Shown: positions 55,803-64,000 of the stretch, in pieces
How the letters are laid out: every line of letters starts with the position of its first letter
How positions within the stretch are numbered: the first letter of the stretch is position 1
From: Cristatella mucedo
Lineage: Eukaryota; Bryozoa; Phylactolaemata; Cristatellidae
Length of the DNA stretch: 64,000 nucleotides
Reading direction: 5' to 3'
Assembly: GCA_009760855.2 (NCBI GenBank)
Contig: WPIO01000032.1
Location: 372,501 to 436,500, forward strand
Notes under the pieces: model-generated
Databases searched by the model: none
What the model was told of the DNA's origin: nothing
The model's input: the letters and a program-made list of their open reading frames with translations, nothing else
Program-made: the position numbers and the translations under genes

Positions 55803-57281
55803 AATCGTAGCATCACTTAACCTTCATTCTGCCTTTCTTCTTGAAGAGGTCGCTTTCTATATCGGAGTCAGCCACATAGGCATCAGCTGACTCTCGACTC
55901 TTCCTCATTCAGGTCTTCTGTCTCGTTGGCTTTGGTTTGCCAATGCTGCAACCTTAGCTGGCCAGCCATTCCAAGAGGGGCCCACCTGTACGTAACTGGA
56001 ATCATTAAATCGAGTTGCATTCTCCCTGAATATTAAGGCTGCATCTTGTTCAACCTCGCTTCAACCCTGACTGTTCCTGATGTGGCTATGGACTAGCTTG
56101 CAGCCGGCAGAATTGGAAAGGTTTGGGCTGAGGTTATGGGTGGTGTGCATCACCTTCCAGAACACAGAAGGGTCAAGTGCCAGTGGCCACAAAGCAGTCA
56201 CCGACTATTCAGCAGTTAGTACTCGAACGGTATCGAACAGTACGTAGCATTAATCTTGTGAGAGGATTATTTGCTGTGGTTAACAATTTATAAAATACCA
56301 TTTAAGTATAGATCAATTTCTAACCCTAGAAGCCAGTAGCCACTCTACTCCTGCAGTTTGCTGAAACTGCACCTCTTACTTATCAACTCGTCAGTCTTCA
56401 GAGCCTGTCCTTCACTCCTTTTACTGTTAGACAGGCTGCATCACCATTCGTTTCTTAGTCAGTTGAATAATGAGCTCATGCCACTCTCAGCTACTGCTCA
56501 GTTACTACATATTTATCGGCTACTAAACCTCCGTGGATAGCACTTGCCGGACAAGGATATTATCTGACGGCAATGTGATCATTTAGAACCAAACGGCTTG
56601 AAACTCATAAGGTGTACTGGATTGACTGATGCCTGCTTATTTTCCCTAAAAGCGCTTAGTACTTCGGACTAGCCTTATTATCGGTATGATCGCTGGCCTC
56701 ATAATTGCTTGCCAAACCCAAACCTTCTCATGCAACTCGATTGATCACCTATAGCAATACCTGCAACACCACTGAAGACAACAATCCTATTGGCAACTTA
56801 AACATAAAAAAATAAATATGAACCTGCCAGGCCGAACGTAAACGTATTGTGGTCAAATACTCTTCACCAACAGTAATTTATAGGCAGAGACTAATTTCCT
56901 TAGTCACAGGAGCTAATTAAAGCATTAGCAGATGTTGCTTGCGAAAAACATTCCACATCTGAGGCTAAAAAGCGATTGTCGAGTTAGGTACTATTTATGG
57001 CAAAAAATATCGTCACCGCAAAACGTCGAAGCATTTTCGACTTGCCAACACGTAGTTAGCCTATACACTGTACACCTTCCAATTGCCAAAATGAATCATT
57101 GCCTCGATATCGACAGGACTCATACCCATGTAAGTTATCGTAGCTACTCATAAAACTAAGGTTAGTGCAGCTCAAAGCTGTAACATAATTTCTATCTTTT
57201 AAGATTTTGCAACCGATCACCCTGGCTTAACTTGAACGTGTGAAATATCAAGCACCTGCCAATTAGGGTACACGTAAAGTG
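55803..57281. other. intergenic, no gene seen
   Basis: About 1.5 kb without supportable genes or repeats, downstream of RPS18. Confidence 0.45.
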
Positions 57282-57287
57282 TTTATT
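57282..57287 (-). terminator. polyadenylation signal, RPS18
   Basis: AATAAA on the minus strand, 41 bases past the stop codon. Confidence 0.8.
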
Positions 57288-57327
57288 ATACAAGAGTGCT
57301 CCAACAAATTAGATGTAATCCGAGAGC

Positions 57328-60233
<2,906 letters not shown>

Positions 60234-60248
60234 CTTCGCTATGCCGCC

Positions 60249-60263
60249 GGGAGGAAAAGGAAG
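60249..60263 (-). promoter_or_regulatory. RPS18: 5'TOP-like pyrimidine tract of RPS18
   Basis: On the minus strand CTTCCTTTTCCTCCC lies 15 bases upstream of the ATG. Ribosomal protein mRNAs start with C followed by a pyrimidine run (the 5'TOP), so transcription probably starts within this tract and leaves a leader of about 20-30 bases. Confidence 0.65.
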
Positions 60264-60268
60264 TGCCT

Positions 60269-60280
60269 TGCGCATGCGCG
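60269..60280. promoter_or_regulatory. NRF-1-type palindrome at the RPS18 promoter
   Basis: TGCGCATGCGCG fits the YGCGCAYGCGCR consensus bound by NRF-1/ewg-class factors. It sits just upstream of the pyrimidine tract. Confidence 0.6.
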
Positions 60281-60299
60281 CTGGGAATACATCCGGTTA

Positions 60300-61688
60300 T
60301 GGCCGCCGTGTTGCATAGTTAAACCGGCTGCTGCCGTTGCGTCGCCAGCTTGTCGCCAGTGACATCTGGTGGCGTACGTTCCGCTTTGCTTTTATTGTTT
60401 TAAACTTGCCGAAAACCAAGCACTAGGACTGAGCGTACTTTTGTGTATGTAAAGCAAGGTTTTGACGCTTGTGCTGCCGCGTACGGGTCAGCTTAAGGGT
60501 GTGGCGCTGGGTCGTTTTATCGACCGCTGTCCTTGCAAACGACAGAACGGCTGGATATGCTTTTATGTCCAAACCAGAGCCCTACGGGCCCGATGTGCTG
60601 CCAAAACTCGTCTTTCATAGCTGTTTTTGTATCGGCGCTGCTATTACTGTTAATAGCTAGCGTCCTCGAATTCTGGGACGTCGATTCGTGCATCGATCCC
60701 AGAACGGCGGTTTCTTGTTCTGGAATGACTGCCTTTTATTAAAGATCGGCACTTTTAATTTATAGTGTCCCGCTGCGTTGCTCGATGTGCGAGCGCCTTG
60801 GCGACGCGACAGGGCAGCTCTGAGAACAAGTATGCAGGCGCCGTTTAGTCGAGTGCCGAGTGACGGGTCGTACAGCCAGCGGATTTTTCTGATTTCGTGA
60901 TTCAGTCGCCTTAACGGAAGCCTAGGGTAACCGTCTGAGGTCGCAACGCCTGCGATTGAGATGACGGACGGTGCTCGAAGCTGGCGTATGCAGTTGACGT
61001 GACAGCAGTTAGGCCTCGCGAGCTGCTCGCCGCTCTGCCGTCCGACTGGGGACTGATTGCCTGTCGCCGTTAGCGTCTGCCCGTTAATACTGGCAATTTC
61101 CTTCTAGCTGGCTATGCTTGGGGATTGCTGTGCTGGTACTCGCCCCCGGTTCGTACGATCTGGCAACGAGAATCGTGCCCACCCATGCCGAGTGCTCCCT
61201 CCCCGTACCGTATCGGTGTCGGCATTTCCACTCGATCTCAATCGGTTAGCTCGCGTTTCCGGAAACAGCGCTACGACTAATTCGCAATGGCGGAGATCTT
61301 GGCGTCAGTAGTGCCCAAGCACCTCACCGTTTTTTTGCGTAAATGTCGAGAACAAACTGAAACAACTTGTCCACCAAGTATTTGTTTAGGGCACTTTTCA
61401 AAAGATTAATGTTCTAGGAATGTGATCGGAAGTTTTTAACGATTTCTACGTACAAGAAAAACTTTTAAATGTAAGCTAGTCTAAACCAGAAGCTGCATAT
61501 TTACAATTACAAAATTTACCGATCTCAGCATCACATGCGAGTTGTGTCTAAAATTGTTTAACATTGATGCATCAAGATACGTGTCTGAAACTTACTATGG
61601 TGCATGCATGTGACTTACAAATGGCTCTGTTTACAGTGTAGCTTTATGCGTTGTAAAGTCCATAACGGCTAACACTCCAGGGAGTTAC
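60300..61688. other. region upstream of RPS18, weak coding candidates
   Basis: Two plus-strand candidates, both weak. The frame 60533-60742 (69 codons) contains a clear hydrophobic span (SFIAVFVSALLLLLIASVLEFW) that could be one membrane helix. The frame at 61287 reads MAEILASVVPKHLTVFL and meets a gtaaat donor-like sequence. Neither has a confirmed second exon or a recognised family. The first, if real, could be a gene divergent from RPS18 sharing its promoter. Confidence 0.25.
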
Positions 61689-61811
61689 CTGTGCTGGCGA
61701 TCGGGACGGTGGGGCTCCGGCCACCGCTGCTGCCGCCGCCAGGGCGGCGCTCTGCTGCGACGTGGTGATGACTGGAGCAGAGGCCGGCAACTTCACAGAT
61801 CTACGTGACAT
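61689..61811 (-). CDS. possible first coding exon of an unrecognised gene
   Basis: Minus-strand frame of 41 codons starting at an ATG (61811) and ending exactly at CAG|gtaact, a good donor in phase 0. The product is Ser/Ala/Pro-rich: MSRRSVKLPASAPVITTSQQ, then an Ala run and GAPPSRSPAQ. Its codons look coding-like amid AT-rich surroundings, and the segment is a small GC-rich patch. No downstream exon was found between here and RPS18. The plus strand over the same patch is also open (ending TDLRDILNITSALLEHH), so the strand is not certain. Confidence 0.3.
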
Positions 61812-62155
61812 TTTAAATATTACCTCAGCCCTACTTGAACATCACTGCATGAGTTTATTTCTGATTTACCTTGAATGAGTATTCTACTCATGCAATCAAA
61901 TGCCCTCGATGTATATTTTCTGCAATCGGGGACACGTATAGTAATACTTATCCGACCAAAATTCTGTCCCAGGCTTTCTCGCAAGGTAGTGAAATGCTCG
62001 GTACCTCCTTACGTGTCCCCACAAAGCCATGCAGACCACCAAGTGGCTTTTACTCCAGATTGTTCGGTGAAGCAGTCTTAGCATAAGCTGCTGTCTGTGC
62101 TCAGTCGCTAGCCAGCAGTCCTCGCCGAATTCAACGAAAAAACATGAAACGACAG
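61812..62155. other. intergenic, no gene seen
   Basis: Nothing supportable. Confidence 0.4.
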
Positions 62156-62260
62156 TGCAAGTAGAAGTCAGCGCAATGAAGCAGTTCGTAGCAAGCAAGC
62201 AAGGACGGCTGGAAAGGAAGTGCCAGCATTGGCAGCAGCAGAGCCAGCGCGTGTAGTGCC
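62156..62260 (+). repeat. repeat family 3 fragment
   Basis: 'cgcaatgaagcagttcgtag', 'aaggacggctggaaaggaag' and 'cagcattggcagcagcagag' resemble the central part of the 50.9 kb copy (agctcaggacggcgggaaag, catagtcggcagcaagag). Confidence 0.45.
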
Positions 62261-62728
62261 GTTGCCGAAAACTTGCCTAAGCAGCATGCGTAGTGTTCGT
62301 GTGCAGATCCAAAGCGTGCGCCACCAAAAGTATTTGAATGAGAGAAACAGCTCACGAATTGAAAGCACTGGATACAGGGTGAAGGTGATGTTGCTGTTAC
62401 AGAACAGCTAGGTACAAAGACGTGGCTGAACTACTTTTTTGAGAGCGTGATTTACTTTTTGTTCAGATGAGTCCCTATGCGAATGAGTGAAGTCGTGACT
62501 GCATTGTCTTTTGTGTAAATAGTCCCCACAGCTTAAAATTCGAACGTTGCTCATGTGCCGGAATGCCGTGGGTAGTGCATGTAGGCGTCAATCAATCTCA
62601 GCACAAATTGCTGTCTCTGGCTTAGTCCTCAAGTGGGCGGTACATGTTGGGGGAGCAAAGATCAAGAGCCTATGCAGCCTGTGCCAGCTTCTCAGCCCAG
62701 CAACCACTTGAACATCTCAATAAACATT
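62261..62728. other. intergenic, no gene seen
   Basis: Nothing supportable. Confidence 0.4.
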
Positions 62729-63400
62729 AGTAATAATAATAATAATAATAATAATACATTTGTATAGTGCTCTCAGAGAACCGAATCTCTTTCTAAGCAC
62801 TTTACATATGCTGTACAGAAAACATTCCCAAATGATTGGTAGTAACATCCGCAAGCAGCAGGCAAATCGTAAGCAGGCAAATGCACACGAAGGAAGAATC
62901 TTAAAGACCCACTAAATGCTGTAATAAACAGGTGTGTTTTGAGATTTTTTGTACACATTTCGTCATGTCAGGGGACGTTGTAACGTGCGCCGGTAGTGTG
63001 TTTCAGGCTTTGGGAGGCTTGAACAAAGTAAGGGGGAATAATTCCAATAGGTATGGCTGGTACCAGAGAATGAAGGGACCTAAAAATATGTGACAGAACC
63101 TTGAAGTCTATACGTTGCTTGACAGGGAGCCAGCTAAACTATCAGTTACGGTGCAAGTCGGTGAGAAGTGGTGTGATGTGACAACTGAGACGCTCACGAC
63201 AGGCGAGCCAAGCTGCAGAGTTTTGTACCAACTCTAAGCATCTGGTCGCACACGCCTGTAGAACAATAAGCAGTAAGTTACAGAAGTCGAGACAGGATGT
63301 CGCAAATGCATGGACCACTTTCAACAGAGAGCATCGCTGTATTTGAAAATCTGGTTGAAAGACAGCCGTCAAGAAAGTAGTCCGCTGCCATCTATCGCGT
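62729..63400 (-). mobile_element. LINE fragment (CR1/L2-like 3' half)
   Basis: Minus orientation: an AAT run (62729-62756), tail 'gtgctctcagagaaccgaat', 3'UTR, then distal RT-like coding pieces with breaks (ATSCLDFCNLLLIVLQACATR, LELVQNSAAWLACRERLSCH, ITPLLTDLHR as separate segments). 5'-truncated and non-functional. Confidence 0.75.
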
Positions 63401-64000
63401 TTGTAGGGACATGCTTCCACGAAAGGTGTAGGCGAAGTGCACGTTGACCGGCGCTCAGATATCGGCTCGTTCCATTGCATAACCGAGAGCAGACAGCCAA
63501 CTCAAGCATCCGCTGCTGTTTGGTCTTCTGTCTTCTGCTCGGGATGCAGACGAGAGCCGAAGCGAGGCAGGCCTGCCTCGCTTCAGGGCTGCCTGCCTTG
63601 GAGCTTCGCGGGAAAATCTTCCAAAGCAAGAGAGGGGCTAGGCGAGCGGAAAACATTAACGGTATCCAGTGGCTTAGTTGGCGGAACGCGCGCACGCCCA
63701 CAGACTCTGCAAAACAGCTCGCAGTGCTCAACAGATTCAGCGCAACGTAAACGATGGACTTCGCGAAATGACGCAGCCAGTCACTTTTGGCAGCGAAACA
63801 GAGGCCGTGTACTGACAACTCTTTAAAGCTACGTTTACGCGGACAGTCTTTCTTATGTCCTGTTGCCGTATTTTGGTGCACGCATCACCAAAAAATACTG
63901 ATAGGTTTAACACTCATGTTGAAGACCAAACGAAGACTCACAAGCTGAGCATGGCTCAATTTTTTTGGTAACGACCCAAGACAAAACTATACGAATATAC
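63401..64000. other. window end, no gene seen
   Basis: Overlapping ORFs on both strands (63369-63881 minus, 63437-63826 plus) without domains. Contains the perfect palindrome at 63559-63584. Confidence 0.4.
63559..63584. repeat. perfect 26-bp palindrome
   Basis: GAAGCGAGGCAGG directly followed by its exact reverse complement, with no spacer. Confidence 0.9.

Overview
This is a nuclear segment of an animal genome. Genes are split by GT-AG introns, polyadenylation signals follow the stop codons, and repeats are dense (microsatellites, tRNA-derived SINEs, CR1/L2-like LINE fragments). GC-rich, CpG-rich islands alternate with AT-richer sequence. Most of the window is non-coding, and I recognise few genes. 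The phylum is not fixed by the sequence. The VPxPYxVV repeats recall arthropod cuticle proteins, which suggests an invertebrate and possibly an arthropod; that is inference only.

Clearest genes: (1) RPS18 on the minus strand (57328-60233), rebuilt as four exons and 154 residues, with an ATG-only first coding exon, a pyrimidine (TOP-like) tract and an NRF-1-type palindrome at its promoter. (2) A five-exon, 196-residue EF-hand protein of the sarcoplasmic calcium-binding type (33076-34985, plus strand). (3) Three small two-exon genes (5290-5969, 14649-15353, 47424-48042, all plus strand). Each has a first exon coding only a signal peptide, a phase-1 intron at the end of it, and a second exon coding a secreted asparagine-rich protein. 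Two of them end in VPxPYxVV-type repeats and a C-terminal tryptophan. I could not assign this set to a family I know; it is the most interesting system here. Two further loci share parts of the pattern: a signal-peptide exon with a phase-1 donor at 22093-22150, and a large acidic/poly-alanine exon at 24891-25843 with a phase-1 acceptor like that of the first Asn-rich gene.

Layout: 1-5.2 kb intergenic with a possible secreted peptide and a GC-rich island; 5.2-6.1 kb Asn-rich gene A; 7-13.6 kb repeats; 14.5-15.4 kb gene B; 15.5-20 kb gene-poor; 20.5-26.3 kb island, signal-peptide exon D and exon E; 26.5-31 kb SINEs, minisatellites and islands; 32.5-35 kb EF-hand gene; 36-44.4 kb LINE and SINE copies; 44.5-47 kb islands with a (CAG)32 tract; 47.3-48.2 kb gene C; 49.7-50.2 kb decayed LTR-retrotransposon integrase; 51-55.8 kb LINEs and SINEs; 57.3-60.3 kb RPS18; 60.3-64 kb weak exon candidates and LINE remnants.

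No operons, CRISPR arrays, rRNA genes or convincing stand-alone tRNA genes were seen. All spliced models come from reading splice sites by eye, without transcripts.
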